A stretch of DNA of 16,616 nt from Pseudomonadota bacterium (GCA_003242355.1 QGUH01000003.1:1-16616), one strand, 5' to 3'. Counted from the stretch's first letter, positions 1 to 7,381 are shown. Program-made: numbers and translations. Notes: generated by a model from the letters alone, not told the origin.

Positions 1-67
1 CGACTTTGGCGCTCGCGGGGATCGCGAGCAACGCGACGAGCGGCGGCCCACGCCGCCCCGGGGACAA
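1..67 (-). CDS. Possible start of a secreted protein gene, cut by left edge
   Basis: A minus-strand frame opens with TTG at 67-65, 11 bases after the hisS stop, and reads MSPGRRGPPLVALLAIPASA then KV at the edge. The Arg pair, the short hydrophobic core and the ASA motif resemble a Sec signal peptide. Only 22 codons are visible and there is no clear Shine-Dalgarno sequence, so this may be chance. If real, the gene is probably co-transcribed with hisS. No function can be given. Confidence 0.22.
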   Translation of the reverse strand, partial: MSPGRRGPPLVALLAIPASAKV

Positions 68-78
68 CCGCCGGCCCG

Positions 79-1347
79 TCAACGCTCCGCCCCGTTCTCG
101 AGCGCCGCGCGGACGTGCTCCACGACCTGGTCGCGCGGGACGTCCGCCTGCGTGTGGCGCTCGAGCTCTTTTACCTGGACCACGCCGCGATCGAGCTCCG
201 CGTCACCGAGCACGAGGCAAATCGTCGAACCGAGGTTGCTCGCGCGCCGCAGCAAGCTCTTGAGCGAGCCGCCGCGCGCATCGAGCTCCACGATCACGCC
301 GCTACGCCGCAAATCCCGCGCGAGCGTGAGGCCCTCGAGCATCGCACGCTCACCGACCGGGGCGATGAAACAGCGTCGCGGGCGCGGCACCTGCGTGTCA
401 CCGAGCGCGAGCAGCAGCCGCTCGATGCCCAGCGCGAAGCCGATGGCCGGCAAGTCCGGGCCACCGAGGGATTTGAGCATCCCATCGTACCGGCCACCGC
501 CGACCAGCGTGTTCTGCGAGCCGAGCTCCCCTTGCGTCGACTGGATTTCGAACAGCGTGCGCGTGTAATAGTCGAGACCGCGCACGAGCCCCGGGTCCAC
601 CCGGTAGGGGATTCCGAGCGCCTCGAGGGCGCGGCAGAGCCCTTCGAAGTGGGCGCGGTCGTCACCCTCGAGCACGTCGAGGATCGACGGGGCGTCGGCG
701 ACGACGGCGCGGTCGCGTGGATCCTTCGAATCCAGAATTCGCAACGGGTTGTCGCGCAGGCGACGCTGGGCGTGCTCGCTCAGCTGGCTGCTCCGCGGCT
801 CGAGGTAGGCGAGCAACGCCTCGCGGTAGCGGGTGCGCGTCGTCGGGCCGCCCAACGAATTCACGGCCACGTCGAGCTTCTCGAGGCCGAGCCCCGACAA
901 GAACTCGACGAGCATTCCGATCATCTCGGCATCGACGATCGGACCAGCGTCGCCGTACAGCTCACAGCCGGCTTGGTGGAACTGCCGGTAACGGCCTCGC
1001 TGCGGCTGTTCCGCGCGGAACATCGGCCCGATGTAGTACCAGCGCGTCACGGGCTCGCGCGCATGCTGGTTTGCGCCGATGAACGCACGAGCTGCACCCG
1101 GAGTGCCCTCTGGTCGCAGCGCGAGCCGCTCGCCGCCGCGTTCGAGCTCGAACATCTGCTTTTCGACGATTTCGCTCGTCTCCCCCGTGGAGCGCACGAA
1201 CAGCTCGAGCGGCTCGAGCACCGGGGTCCGCACCTCTCCGTAGCCGTGGAGCTCCATCGTGCGGCGAAACGCGGCTTCGAGCCGTTGCCAGCGCTCGGTT
1301 TCCCCCGGCAGGAGGTCGTTCATGCCCTTGAGTGCGCGAAACTGCAT
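79..1347 (-). CDS. hisS: Histidine-tRNA ligase (class II)
   Basis: Charges tRNA(His) with histidine in the cytoplasm using ATP. The 422-residue product is close to the usual 420-430. Class II motifs are in order: motif 2 region with RPEGT at about 78-82 and GPMFRAEQPQRGRYRQFHQ at about 107-125, the histidine-specific LVRGLDYYTRT at about 254-264, and motif 3 FALGIERLL near 305. A C-terminal anticodon-binding domain follows, with the conserved-type stretch GGSLKSLLRRASNLG. The ATG at 1347 is preferred over the TTG at 1353 because a GAGGG lies 7 bases before it and because MQFRALKGMNDLLPGE matches the family N-terminus. The gene is divergent from ruvX across a 307-base gap. The family call is certain; only the start is open to small doubt. 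Confidence 0.97.
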   Translation of the reverse strand: MQFRALKGMNDLLPGETERWQRLEAAFRRTMELHGYGEVRTPVLEPLELFVRSTGETSEIVEKQMFELERGGERLALRPEGTPGAARAFIGANQHAREPVTRWYYIGPMFRAEQPQRGRYRQFHQAGCELYGDAGPIVDAEMIGMLVEFLSGLGLEKLDVAVNSLGGPTTRTRYREALLAYLEPRSSQLSEHAQRRLRDNPLRILDSKDPRDRAVVADAPSILDVLEGDDRAHFEGLCRALEALGIPYRVDPGLVRGLDYYTRTLFEIQSTQGELGSQNTLVGGGRYDGMLKSLGGPDLPAIGFALGIERLLLALGDTQVPRPRRCFIAPVGERAMLEGLTLARDLRRSGVIVELDARGGSLKSLLRRASNLGSTICLVLGDAELDRGVVQVKELERHTQADVPRDQVVEHVRAALENGAER

Positions 1348-1654
1348 CAGCAAGCCCTCGGGCCATTGGCAGTGCTGCCGCCGTGCACCGCCACGAAACC
1401 AATCGCGGCGCGCGGCTCGGTTGCCGGGCGGCGGTATCGGGGCGCAGTGGATCGCGTCCTTTGGACCGAATTCATGAAAGAGAGCTCGGGCGTCGGGGAC
1501 CTCCGGACAGCGCCGGGCAGGACCCGGCTGTCGCCCTTCGGCTCCGCGCTTATGCTCGTAGGTGCGAGCCCGGTCAAGCCGGCCGCGTACCCCGACCGCA
1601 GTTTGCTGGCCGGGGATGCTCGCCCGGCATGCTAGGACGAATGCACCGTTGGAA
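1348..1654. other. Divergent intergenic region between hisS and ruvX
   Basis: This 307-base stretch separates the divergent hisS and ruvX genes and must hold promoters for both. Short open frames cross it, but they show no recognisable protein and no good ribosome binding site. I see no tRNA, and no strong hairpin. The most AT-rich spot is around 1459-1482 and could belong to the hisS promoter, but no clear -35/-10 pair is visible there on the minus strand. Confidence 0.6.
1528..1556 (+). promoter_or_regulatory. Weak sigma-70-like promoter candidate for ruvX-mltG-tkt
   Basis: CTGTCG at 1528-1533 and TATGCT at 1551-1556 are separated by exactly 17 bases. The match is 3 of 6 to TTGACA and 4 of 6 to TATAAT. 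Transcription would begin near 1563, about 90 bases before the ruvX ATG. In GC-rich DNA such matches occur by chance. Confidence 0.25.
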
Positions 1655-2110
1655 ATGCGCCGGGCGTCCAGCAGCGAACCGCGGCCGGAGCGTGCCGCCG
1701 CCGTGGATTTCGGAACCGTTCGCGTTGGCCTGGCGGTGGCAGACGAGCTCGGCCTGATGGCCCACCCGCGTCCCTACCTCGACGCGCGGGATCCGCGACG
1801 CCTCCTGGAGCAGCTCACACGGCTGGCCGACGAAGAAGGCATCGGCGTTTTCGTCGTGGGCCTTCCGCGCACGCTCGCGGGCGCCGAGGGGAAACCTGCG
1901 CAGCGCGCCCGCCGGTTTGCGGCCGCGCTCCGCCAATGCACCGGCCGGCGCGTGGTCCTGCTCGACGAGCGCTTGAGCACCGTCGAGGCCGAGAGCCGGT
2001 TGCGCGCCCAAGGGCTGGATAGTCGCGCACAGCGCGGGCGCATCGACAGCGCAGCCGCGGCCATCCTGCTTCAGAGCTACCTCGACGGGCAGCGGAGGCA
2101 GCCGCCGTGA
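1655..2110 (+). CDS. ruvX: RuvX/YqgF family Holliday junction resolvase-like nuclease
   Basis: Member of the YqgF/RuvX family of RNase H-fold nucleases, linked to Holliday junction resolution and, in E. coli, to 16S rRNA 5' end maturation. The 151-residue product has the family blocks in order: VDFGTVRVG at 17-25 (first acidic residue Asp18), VVGLPR at 67-72, LLDERLST at 102-109 (Glu105) and DSAAAAILLQ at 131-140 (Asp131). The ATG at 1655 gives a normal length; a TTG at 1649 is an alternative, and an upstream GTG at 1562 would add 31 uncharacteristic residues. The Shine-Dalgarno sequence is weak. The last codon overlaps the mltG start in a GTGA, which suggests translational coupling. A ruvX-mltG pairing is also found in other bacterial groups, for example Bacillus. 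Confidence 0.93.
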   Translation: MRRASSSEPRPERAAAVDFGTVRVGLAVADELGLMAHPRPYLDARDPRRLLEQLTRLADEEGIGVFVVGLPRTLAGAEGKPAQRARRFAAALRQCTGRRVVLLDERLSTVEAESRLRAQGLDSRAQRGRIDSAAAAILLQSYLDGQRRQPP

Positions 2111-3345
2111 GAACCGGCGGTCAGCGCCGCCTTTCGCGGAGACGGACGCGACCACACCCACCGCGGGGCTCCGGCGGCTCGGGGCGACCGCGACGAGGGC
2201 GGCTCGCACGCACGATTCGGGCGCTGCTATTCCTCTCCGCGGCTCTGCTGCTCATCGTCGGCCTGGTCGCCGGAGGCGTGCTTTTCTGGGCAACCCGCCC
2301 GGGCCCGGGCCAGGGTGAGCGGGTGCATACGCGTTGGAGCGGCACCGAGACGCCGCGCGAAGCTGCTCGGCGACTCGCGGAGCTCGGGCTCATCGATCGG
2401 CCGCTCCTCTTCGCCTGGTATCTCGGCTTTCTCGCGCCCCGGGTGCGGATCGCGCCCGGCCCGCACCTCTTGGAGCGGGGGCTTTCGCCGCGAGAGCTCG
2501 TTCAGCGCCTCGGCAGGCTCGGTTCGCGTCCGGTCGTACGCGTCACGATCCCCGAAGGGTACACGCACTTCCAGATCTCCGAGCGCCTCGAGCAGAACGG
2601 GATCTGCGCGGCTGCGGAATTTCGAGCCAGCGCTCGGGATCGGAAGCTCCTCGACGAGCTCGCCATCGACGGCGACAGCGCGGAGGGTTACCTGTTCCCG
2701 GCGCGTTACGAGTTCTTCGTCGATGCGGATCCCGCGGAGCTCGTGCGTCAGATGGTGAAGGAAGCGCGCAAGCGGGTCGCACGCCTCGACGCGAAGTTGG
2801 AGGGCGCCGTGGCGCGATTGCGCGAAACGAGGGGGTTCTCCGAACGAGACATCCTCACGCTGGCCTCCATCGTCGAGCGCGAGGCGGCCGTCGCCGAAGA
2901 GCGGCCGCTCATCGCGAGCGTGTTCTTCAACCGGCTCGACGACGCGACGTTTCGACCGGCGCGGCGGCTGCAGTCGGACCCGACGGCGGCGTACGGTTGC
3001 CTGGTCGCGCCCGACCGGGCGCCGAGCTGCGCAGGATATCGGGGCCGCGTGACCCCGGAAATGGTTCGGGATTCGCAAAATCCGTACAACACGTATCGCC
3101 ACGCTGGGCTCCCCCCGGGTCCCATTTCGAATCCGGGGGAGGGGGCGATCGCTGCAGTGCTCCAGCCGGCCCGGACGGACTACCTGTACTTCGTCAAGGG
3201 CGCGGCCGGTCGCCATCACTTCGGGCGAACCTTCGCCGAGCACCGGCGGGCGATCGAGGCAGGCAAGGCGACGGCGCTTCCCCTCGAGGCGGAGAATGCT
3301 CCGACGGAAACGCCGAGCCTTTCCCCGGCGGAAATCCGGCGGTAG
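2107..3345 (+). CDS. mltG: Endolytic murein transglycosylase MltG (YceG family)
   Basis: Inner-membrane lytic transglycosylase that cleaves nascent glycan strands and is proposed to terminate peptidoglycan chain growth. The 412-residue product has a long Arg/Gly-rich cytoplasmic tail (1-37), one membrane helix at about 38-63, a LysM-like region, and the YceG catalytic domain. Catalytic Glu257 lies in SIVERE. Asp291 begins DPTAAYG, the equivalent of the family DPTVIYG, and the conserved NPYNTYRHAGLPPGPISNPG starts at Asn325. The start is GTG at 2107, overlapping the ruvX stop by 4 bases. E. coli MltG is about 340 residues; the excess here lies in the basic N-terminus and a low-complexity C-terminal tail rich in Glu, Pro and Thr. 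tkt follows after 13 bases. Confidence 0.95.
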   Translation: MRTGGQRRLSRRRTRPHPPRGSGGSGRPRRGRLARTIRALLFLSAALLLIVGLVAGGVLFWATRPGPGQGERVHTRWSGTETPREAARRLAELGLIDRPLLFAWYLGFLAPRVRIAPGPHLLERGLSPRELVQRLGRLGSRPVVRVTIPEGYTHFQISERLEQNGICAAAEFRASARDRKLLDELAIDGDSAEGYLFPARYEFFVDADPAELVRQMVKEARKRVARLDAKLEGAVARLRETRGFSERDILTLASIVEREAAVAEERPLIASVFFNRLDDATFRPARRLQSDPTAAYGCLVAPDRAPSCAGYRGRVTPEMVRDSQNPYNTYRHAGLPPGPISNPGEGAIAAVLQPARTDYLYFVKGAAGRHHFGRTFAEHRRAIEAGKATALPLEAENAPTETPSLSPAEIRR

Positions 3346-3358
3346 AACGCCGTCCGTC

Positions 3359-5329
3359 ATGAGCACCTTCGAGCAGAGCGTCCGCACCATTCAATTCTTG
3401 TCCGCCGATGCGGTCGAGCAGGCGAACAGCGGTCATCCCGGCACGCCGATGGCCCTCGCCGGGATCACCGTCGAGCTCTTCCTGCGTCACCTGCGCTACG
3501 TCCCGGACGATCCGGCGTGGCCGAATCGCGACCGATTCGTGCTCTCGTGCGGGCACGCCTCGATGTTGCTCTACTCGGTGCTGCACCTCGCCGGGTACGA
3601 CGTGTCCCTCGACGACCTCAAGCACTTCCGCCAGTGGGGCTCGAAGACGCCGGGACACCCCGAAGTCGGGCACACGCCCGGCGTCGAAACGACGACGGGC
3701 CCGCTCGGGCAGGGCCTCGGAAACGCCGTGGGCATGGCGCTCGCCGGCAAGCTCGCCGCAGCACGCGTGAATCGTCCCGGCTCCGAAGTCATCGACTACC
3801 GCGTGTTCTGCCTCGTCTCCGACGGCGACCTGATGGAAGGCGTGGCGAGCGAAGCAGCGAGCCTGGCGGGGCACCTCGGTCTCGACAACCTGATCGTCAT
3901 CTACGACGACAACAAGATCACCATCGACGGCTCGACCGAGCTCAGCTTCAGCGAAGACGTGGCGAAGCGCTTCGAAGCGTACGGCTTCGCGACGGAGCAC
4001 ATCGACGGGCACGACAGCGAGCAGGTGCGTGCTGCCTTGGATCGCGCCGTGGCGCGCCGCGGGCGTCCCTCGTTGATCCTCGCGCGGACGATCATCGGCA
4101 TCGGGGCTCCCACCAAGGCCGGGACCTCGAAGTGCCATGGGGCGCCGCTCGGGAAGGACGAGATTGCCCGCGCGAAAACCGCAGTTGGCTGGCCGAGTGA
4201 TCAAACCTTCGTGGTGCCCGAGGAGGCGCGGCAGCCGTTCGCGGCCCGCGCCGAAGAGAACCGCAAGGTGTACGCGGCGTGGAAACAGAAGGTGGCCGAG
4301 CTCGCGCCCGAACAGCGGGACGCCCTGCAAGCGTTGCTCGACCGCAAGGCGCCCGCCGACCTCTACCAGACTCTGCTCGCAACGGTGGACGGCAAGGCCG
4401 ACGCGACGCGGAGCCTCGCCGCGAAGATCGAGCAAAAGGTCGCCGCGCTCGTGCCGGCTCTGATCGGAGGCGCCGCCGATTTGGCGGAGTCGACGAAGAC
4501 GACCATCGTCGGGGCCGCCGACGTAAAGCGCGGTGAATACGCCGGCCGCAATCTCCACTTCGGGATTCGCGAGCACGGCATGGCCTCGATCCTCAACGGG
4601 CTGGCCTTGTCGGGCTTCTTCGTCCCGTTCGGATCGACCTTCCTCGTCTTCAGCGACTACTGCCGTCCCTCCATCCGCTTGTCTGCGCTGATGGGGCAGC
4701 AGGTCGTGTACGTGTTCACGCACGACTCGGTGTTCCTCGGTGAGGATGGGCCCACGCACCAGCCCATCGAGCATCTCTGGGCGCTTCGCCTCATCCCGAA
4801 CGTGGACGTGGTGCGCCCCGCGGACGGGCTCGAGTGCGCAGCGGCTTGGGCGCACGCCATCGCCCGCAAGGACGGTCCGACCGTCTTGGCCCTCAGCCGC
4901 CAGAAAGTACCGGCGCTCGAGCGCCCTGCTGGCTTCGATCCGAAGGTGATGCTCGACGGCGCGTACGTGCTCGTCGATTCGCCGTCGCCCGAGCTTACGC
5001 TCATCGCGACGGGAAGCGAGGTGCACGTGGCGGTCGAGGCCCGCAAGGTGCTCGAAGCACGCGGACGCCGGACGCGCGTCGTGTCTGCTCCCTGCTGGGA
5101 GGCCTTCCAGCGCCTTCCCGTCGAACGGCAGCGAGCCATCCTGGGAGAAAACACGCGGCTCGTGACCATCGAGGCGGGGCGGACGCTCCCGTGGCGGGCC
5201 TTTACGGGCCGCGACGGGATCCAGGTGGGCATCGATCGCTTCGGCGCGTCGGCGCCCGCCGAACGCATCGCCGAGGAATTCGGGCTCACCGGCGCAAAAG
5301 TTGCCGAGCGGGTCCTGTCGGCGCTTTGA
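3359..5329 (+). CDS. tkt: Transketolase
   Basis: Thiamine-diphosphate enzyme that transfers two-carbon ketol units between sugar phosphates in the pentose phosphate pathway. The 656-residue product is the usual full length. Seen: the N-terminal AVEQANSGHPGTPMALA; the diphosphate/Mg-binding motif SDGD at 154-157 with its partner Asn185 in DDNKIT; the catalytic glutamate Glu405 in HFGIREHGMASI; and the FTHDSVFLGEDGPTHQPIEHL block at about 453-473. The ATG at 3359 is chosen because MSTFEQSVRTIQFLSADAVE aligns with the family start; longer readings overlap mltG and add unrelated residues. No strong Shine-Dalgarno sequence is present. It lies 13 bases after mltG, so co-transcription with ruvX-mltG is likely, and a strong hairpin follows it directly. 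Confidence 0.97.
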   Translation: MSTFEQSVRTIQFLSADAVEQANSGHPGTPMALAGITVELFLRHLRYVPDDPAWPNRDRFVLSCGHASMLLYSVLHLAGYDVSLDDLKHFRQWGSKTPGHPEVGHTPGVETTTGPLGQGLGNAVGMALAGKLAAARVNRPGSEVIDYRVFCLVSDGDLMEGVASEAASLAGHLGLDNLIVIYDDNKITIDGSTELSFSEDVAKRFEAYGFATEHIDGHDSEQVRAALDRAVARRGRPSLILARTIIGIGAPTKAGTSKCHGAPLGKDEIARAKTAVGWPSDQTFVVPEEARQPFAARAEENRKVYAAWKQKVAELAPEQRDALQALLDRKAPADLYQTLLATVDGKADATRSLAAKIEQKVAALVPALIGGAADLAESTKTTIVGAADVKRGEYAGRNLHFGIREHGMASILNGLALSGFFVPFGSTFLVFSDYCRPSIRLSALMGQQVVYVFTHDSVFLGEDGPTHQPIEHLWALRLIPNVDVVRPADGLECAAAWAHAIARKDGPTVLALSRQKVPALERPAGFDPKVMLDGAYVLVDSPSPELTLIATGSEVHVAVEARKVLEARGRRTRVVSAPCWEAFQRLPVERQRAILGENTRLVTIEAGRTLPWRAFTGRDGIQVGIDRFGASAPAERIAEEFGLTGAKVAERVLSAL

Positions 5330-5336
5330 TCCCTGC

Positions 5337-5367
5337 GACCGCCGATCAGCTCGGCTGATCGGCGGTC
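5337..5367 (+). terminator. Perfect 14-bp hairpin after tkt
   Basis: Arms 5337-5350 and 5354-5367 are perfect reverse complements around a 3-base TCG loop, starting 8 bases after the tkt stop. The following bases (TAGACTCGTTT) are only weakly T-rich, so it is not a classical U-tract terminator. It may act as a terminator, an mRNA 3' end stabiliser, or on both strands. Confidence 0.7.
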
Positions 5368-5382
5368 TAGACTCGTTTCGCC

Positions 5383-5402
5383 GGGGCGGCTCGCGCCGCC
5401 CC
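5383..5402 (+). terminator. Second GC-only hairpin after tkt
   Basis: GGGGCGGC at 5383-5390 and GCCGCCCC at 5395-5402 form a perfect 8-bp stem with loop TCGC, 15 bases after the first hairpin and 38 bases before the DUF433 start. It could be part of a tandem terminator or a structure in the leader of the next gene. Confidence 0.4.
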
Positions 5403-5440
5403 ACCGGGAAATTCGACGGGCATCGAGTCTCGAGCCGTTC

Positions 5441-5824
5441 ATGAAGCTGCCGATCGTCCTGATTCCGCACCCGCACGTTCGCATGGACGAGCACGTCCTC
5501 GGCGGCAGTCCGTACGTGATCGGCTCGCGCGTGCCGGTCCGGCGGCTTTGGGCGTTCTACAACAACGGCACGAGCGTCGAACGCATCCTGCGGCGCTATC
5601 CGCAGCTCGGTCCCGCCAAAGTGTTCGACGCGCTCGCCTTCGCGCTGGACAACCCCGAGGTGATTCAGGCGGACATCGAGCGGGAGAACGAGATCCTCAA
5701 ACGTCACGGTCAGCGCCCCGCCGAAAAGGTGGGGCGCCCGACCCAAATGGAGCTGCCGTTCGCGGGAGGGCCGAGCGAGGCGGCACCGGTCGCCGAGCCG
5801 CGGCGAGGCCGAAGCCGGGGCTGA
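5441..5824 (+). CDS. DUF433 domain protein (possible antitoxin-like DNA-binding protein)
   Basis: The 127-residue protein carries a DUF433 domain at about 10-85: the family's GGxPxIxGTRIPV block appears as GGSPYVIGSRVPVRRLW, followed by NGTSVERILRRYPQL and KVFDALAFALDNPEV. DUF433 proteins (COG2442) are small helix-turn-helix-like proteins often paired with a DUF5615/PIN-like toxin. No such partner is present here. After the domain comes a charged helix and a low-complexity Pro/Ala/Arg tail containing MELPFAGG, not usual for a minimal antitoxin. The ATG at 5441 is chosen because the domain begins soon after it; the Shine-Dalgarno sequence is weak. It stands alone between the tkt hairpins and a lipoprotein gene. 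The domain call is good; the role as an antitoxin is not shown. Confidence 0.75.
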   Translation: MKLPIVLIPHPHVRMDEHVLGGSPYVIGSRVPVRRLWAFYNNGTSVERILRRYPQLGPAKVFDALAFALDNPEVIQADIERENEILKRHGQRPAEKVGRPTQMELPFAGGPSEAAPVAEPRRGRSRG

Positions 5825-6088
5825 GTTTCGTCCTGCCCGCCGGCTCGTAAGCGCAACGGAAGCCCGAAAAATCTCGCGGGTGCTTGAGTTTCGCGGAAGG
5901 AACCGGGGCGAAACGGGGTCACGTCCGCGGAAACCGCCCGCAGGACGGTGTGTGTGCGCCCGGCAGATCGGACGACGTGTCGGCCGATGGCGCGAAACCG
6001 TCTTTCGCCGTCGCAGGCTTTATCGACGGGGTACGTCGGGTGTAGCGTGGTGTGCACTGCGGCTCACGGCCGCGAGGAGGATGATTCC
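5825..6088 (+). promoter_or_regulatory. Leader region of the Cys-rich lipoprotein gene
   Basis: This 264-base stretch has no convincing gene. It holds an ECF-like promoter match: GGAACC at 5899-5904 followed after 17 bases by CGTC at 5922-5925, about 160 bases before the ATG. GTTTCG and CGAAAC also flank the GGAACC as a short inverted repeat at about 5888-5914. A second leader or internal promoter may exist, but no clear sigma-70 pair was seen. Confidence 0.25.
6074..6080 (+). promoter_or_regulatory. Strong ribosome binding site for the lipoprotein gene
   Basis: GAGGAGG, 8 bases before the ATG at 6089. It decides that start over upstream in-frame codons and over the out-of-frame ATG at 6081. 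Most other genes here have weak sites, so this suggests high translation. Confidence 0.85.
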
Positions 6089-7381
6089 ATGACCGTTACA
6101 CGAGGTCGCACGAGAACGGGGCACATCCTGGCCTCGCTCGTTCTGATTTCGACCCCCGTGCTGCTCTTGAATTGCGGCAAGGTGCCCGGCGCAAGCAACC
6201 TGCCCGGCGTTCCTGCCGGCGCGGCGTGCCCTGCCGACGTGGCCGATGCATCCGCCATCATGAACGCGAGCTTCGGGCTCGAGGGAGAGCTCGAGGGCAA
6301 GGTGAAAGCCGCGCTGGCTGCTGGCGCGAATCTGCAGAAGATCGCAGCCGGCGTCGAGATGGAGGTCGCCACGGCGTGCACCAACCTCGCCAAGGATCTC
6401 GGTGTGCCGGACGATCAGCTCGCGCCCGCTGCCGACGGCCCTGGCAAGAAGGCGGAGGCCGCGTGCAACGCAGCGAGCAAGGCGATTGGAGATCTGCGGG
6501 CCAAGGCGGGAGGCTCGATCAAGATCGAGACACGGCCGCCCGAGTGCTCGGCATCGATGAACGCGATGGCCGATTGCGCCGCCAAGTGCGACGCGACCGT
6601 GAAGCCCGGTGAGGCCAAGGTGGAGTGCGAAGGCGGCAAGCTCAGCGGTGCATGCTCCGGCTCGTGCCAGGGTGAGTGCACCGTCGACGCCGGCGCCAAG
6701 TGCGAGGGCAGCTGCTCGGCGACCTGTAGCGGCCAGTGCAAGGGCGAGATTTCGGGCACCTGCGACGGCACCTGCAACGGCAAGTGCGACGGTAAGGACT
6801 CGAAGGGCAAGTGCGCCGGCGTGTGCGAGGGAACGTGCACCGGCAAGGTGAACGCGGCCTGCAATGGCGAGTGCAAAGGCGATTGCAGCGCGAGCTGCAC
6901 GATGCAGGCGAAGGGCGAGTGCTCCGGAACCTGCACGGGCGAGTGCAGCGTCGAGTTCCAGGAGCCGCGTTGCACCGGGGAGGTGAAGCCTCCGGAGATG
7001 AGCGCCGAGTGCAAGGCGCACTGTGACGCCGAGGTCAGCGCGAATCTCGAGTGCCGTCCGGCCCAGGTCTTCGTTCAGGCGCAGGGCGCGGCCGACGTCC
7101 AGGCAGGGCAGACGCTGAAAGCGGCGCTCGAAAAGAATCTCCCGGCGTTGCTCAAGGTCAGCATGGGTATGCAGAGCACCCTCGAGGGCGTGTCGGGCAA
7201 CGTGAAGACGGCGCTCGAGGGCGTGCGGGCTTCGGTCCAGAGCGGTGGCACGGCGGCCGCGCAGGTTGCCGGCTGCTTCGCGGCGTCACTCGATGCGCAG
7301 GCGAAGGCGGCGGTCTCGATCGACGTTTCGATCAAGGCCAGCGCTTCGGCGAGCGCCTCGGCCACGGCTTCGGCTGGCTGA
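6089..7381 (+). CDS. Cysteine-rich repeat lipoprotein of unknown function
   Basis: I do not recognise a named family. The 430-residue product begins with a signal peptide, MTVTRGRTRTGHILASLV with core LISTPVLLL, and a lipobox-like LLNC with Cys29; Asn just before the Cys is unusual. Residues 45-150 are Ala-rich and probably helical. Residues 153-322 hold 28 cysteines: a module DCAAKCDATV...VEC, about six units built on C-x-G-x-C-x-G-x-C, then a second copy of the module (ECKAHCDAEV...LEC). Residues 325-415 are again helical and Ala-rich, and the tail is a Ser/Ala run ASASASASATASAG. It is presumably exported and either lipid-anchored or secreted. The cysteines could bind metal or form disulfides; neither is shown. 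The start is fixed by GAGGAGG 8 bases upstream. It converges on glmM with a 35-base gap. Confidence 0.88.
   Translation: MTVTRGRTRTGHILASLVLISTPVLLLNCGKVPGASNLPGVPAGAACPADVADASAIMNASFGLEGELEGKVKAALAAGANLQKIAAGVEMEVATACTNLAKDLGVPDDQLAPAADGPGKKAEAACNAASKAIGDLRAKAGGSIKIETRPPECSASMNAMADCAAKCDATVKPGEAKVECEGGKLSGACSGSCQGECTVDAGAKCEGSCSATCSGQCKGEISGTCDGTCNGKCDGKDSKGKCAGVCEGTCTGKVNAACNGECKGDCSASCTMQAKGECSGTCTGECSVEFQEPRCTGEVKPPEMSAECKAHCDAEVSANLECRPAQVFVQAQGAADVQAGQTLKAALEKNLPALLKVSMGMQSTLEGVSGNVKTALEGVRASVQSGGTAAAQVAGCFAASLDAQAKAAVSIDVSIKASASASASATASAG
6641..6983 (+). repeat. Diverged C-x-G-x-C coding repeats
   Basis: The segment encodes about six units of 16-21 residues, each holding three or four cysteines spaced by exactly three residues, mostly with glycine in the middle: ACSGSCQGEC, KCEGSCSATCSGQC, TCDGTCNGKC, KCAGVCEGTC, ACNGECKGDCSASC and ECSGTCTGEC. 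Between units lie 5-9 variable residues, often ending in Gly or Ala. Similarity is at protein level; the DNA copies have drifted. Confidence 0.8.

Noticed and set aside
115..1635. 506-codon plus-strand frame opposite hisS
   Set aside because: hisS on the minus strand is a complete, well conserved gene; this frame has shadow-type composition.
1348..1654. Possible small RNA or tRNA gene between hisS and ruvX
   Set aside because: No cloverleaf, no strong hairpin and no terminator-like structure were found.
3194..5746. 850-codon open frame on the minus strand
   Set aside because: It lies antisense to tkt and mltG, is rich in Arg/His/Glu as expected for a shadow frame in GC-rich DNA, and has no recognisable domain.
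6641..6983. CRISPR or DNA tandem repeat
   Set aside because: The periodicity is in the protein (C-x-G-x-C) and the DNA units differ in length and sequence; there are no constant repeats with unique spacers.
6020..7021. 333-codon minus-strand frame opposite the Cys-rich gene
   Set aside because: Ala/Leu/Arg low complexity, produced by the Cys/Gly repeats read on the other strand; the plus frame has a signal peptide and a strong ribosome binding site.
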